Made by a program: the position numbers and the translations under genes
Assembly: GCA_046757565.1 (NCBI GenBank)
Contig: JBHHYN010000063.1
Coordinates: 1-15,731, forward strand
Direction of reading: 5' to 3'
DNA from: JBHHYN01 sp046757565
GTDB lineage: Bacteria > Pseudomonadota > Gammaproteobacteria > Eutrophobiales > Eutrophobiaceae
DNA: 15,731 bases
Notes under the pieces: model-generated
Databases searched by the model: none
Seen by the model: the letters and a program-made list of their open reading frames with translations, nothing else
Told to the model about the DNA's origin: nothing
In this document: piece after piece, positions 15,483 to 15,731 of the stretch
Numbering within the stretch: position 1 is the stretch's first letter
Layout of the letters: each line of letters starts with the position of its first letter

Positions 15483-15505
15483 TCACCCAATTGAGCTACT
15501 GGCCT
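15478..15505 (-). pseudogene. 5' fragment of tRNA-Trp (partial duplicate)
   Basis: Bases 15505-15487 on the minus strand are identical to the first 19 bases of the tRNA-Trp gene, covering the acceptor 5' strand and the first half of the D-arm. Similarity continues weakly to an AGCGG shared by both (15482-15478). After that the sequence is unrelated to a tRNA, so no functional tRNA can form. It is in the same orientation as the intact gene and 146 bp upstream of it. Confidence 0.75.
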
Positions 15506-15514
15506 GATAATTTT

Positions 15515-15542
15515 GTCCCTGGTCATTAGTCCGTTGTCCGTT
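15515..15542 (+). repeat. Degenerate 7-bp tandem repeat, four units (GTCNNNN)
   Basis: Four units run in exact phase: GTCCCTG, GTCATTA, GTCCGTT and GTCCGTT. GTC is constant and the fourth to seventh bases vary. The pattern resembles the short tandem heptamer repeats known from cyanobacteria and seen in intergenic DNA of other bacteria. A matching array in the opposite orientation begins 103 bp further on. Confidence 0.6.
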
Positions 15543-15581
15543 GTTAAACTCAGACACCATTTTCTTGTTGCTATTGGGAAT

Positions 15582-15619
15582 AAAAAAAACAAAAAGACCT
15601 GATGACTCTTATTGTCACT
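15582..15619 (-). terminator. Possible tuf terminator: weak stem and long T-tract
   Basis: On the minus strand a short TGAC/GTCA stem is followed a few bases later by TTTTTG and a run of eight T. The T-tract is strong but the stem is only 4-5 bp, so termination efficiency is doubtful. It lies about 60 bp after the tuf stop codon. Confidence 0.35.
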
Positions 15620-15645
15620 TAAAATACTCAGTTTGTTATGAGATC

Positions 15646-15673
15646 AAAGGACTACTGACTAAGGACCAATGAC
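15646..15673 (-). repeat. Degenerate 7-bp tandem repeat, four units, inverted relative to the first array
   Basis: Read on the minus strand, the units are GTCATTG, GTCCTTA, GTCAGTA and GTCCTTT in exact phase, the same GTCNNNN design as the array at 15515-15542. The array begins three bases after the tuf stop codon. The two arrays face each other across 103 bp. Confidence 0.6.
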
Positions 15674-15676
15674 AAT

Positions 15677-15731
15677 TTACTCAATCACCTTGGAGACGAC
15701 CCCGGCGCCCACCGTCCGGCCGCCTTCACGG
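15677..15731 (-). CDS. tuf: Elongation factor Tu, 3' end only (partial, runs off the right edge)
   Basis: Only the last 17 codons and the TAA stop are visible. They read REGGRTVGAGVVSKVIE, the standard bacterial EF-Tu C-terminus from the third beta-barrel domain. This is a different tuf copy from the one starting at position 56, on the same strand. Its position before tRNA-Trp and secE matches the tufB place in other gammaproteobacteria. The rest of the gene is outside the window, so its integrity cannot be judged. Confidence 0.97.
   Translation of the reverse strand, partial: REGGRTVGAGVVSKVIE

Noticed and set aside
15341..15505. Phage or island attachment sites (attL/attR) at tRNA-Trp
   Set aside because: Integrases normally use the 3' half of tRNA genes, the repeat here is the 5' end, and the 146-bp interval holds no integrase or cargo.
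15407..15592. Minus-strand open frame of 61 codons across the tRNA fragment and heptad array
   Set aside because: It runs through repeats and the tRNA remnant, has no ribosome-binding site or known domain, and is likely chance.
15515..15673. A CRISPR array
   Set aside because: The repeats are 7-bp units without spacers, and no cas genes are present.

Overview
The window is one block of core information-processing genes, all read on the minus strand: the secE-nusG / rplKAJL-rpoBC / rpsL-rpsG-fusA-tuf cluster. In transcription order, right to left, it holds the 3' end of a tuf gene, a tRNA-Trp(CCA) gene, secE, nusG, rplK (L11), rplA (L1), rplJ (L10), rplL (L7/L12), rpoB, rpoC, rpsL (S12), rpsG (S7), fusA (EF-G) and the 5' end of a second tuf gene. 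The proteins match Gammaproteobacteria closely, including the beta-prime SI3 insertion, a three-helix SecE and near-identical active-site motifs. The direct link of rpoC to rpsL, and tuf followed by tRNA-Trp and secE, is the order seen in many gammaproteobacteria outside the Enterobacterales. GC content looks close to 50%. I cannot name a genus.

Layout. Positions 1-3111 hold the str genes. Positions 3112-3375 are a 264-bp spacer with a strong sigma70-type promoter just after rpoC, a 13-bp perfect hairpin at the likely transcript start, and a further candidate stem structure in the rpsL leader. Positions 3376-11941 hold rpoC and rpoB. Positions 11942-14208 hold rplL, rplJ, rplA and rplK; these four are tightly packed and the rpoB-rplL spacer is 171 bp. 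Positions 14306-15221 hold nusG and secE, and 15284-15359 is tRNA-Trp. Positions 15360-15676 are the only gene-free stretch above 300 bp. It carries a 5' fragment of tRNA-Trp, two hairpins, two four-unit arrays of a degenerate 7-bp repeat in opposite orientation, and a T-rich possible tuf terminator.

The genes work together. RpoB and RpoC form the RNA polymerase core, NusG couples it to ribosomes and Rho, and L11, L1, L10 and L7/L12 build the ribosomal stalks. S12 and S7 belong to the decoding and head regions of the small subunit, EF-G and EF-Tu are the elongation GTPases, and SecE is part of the export channel.

I found no undescribed multi-gene system. The items most worth a second look are the promoter-plus-hairpin unit and structured leader before rpsL, a ~58-residue insertion in RpoB, the hairpin and start-codon palindrome before rpsG, the lack of an rplJ leader, and the tRNA fragment with heptad repeats between tuf and tRNA-Trp.
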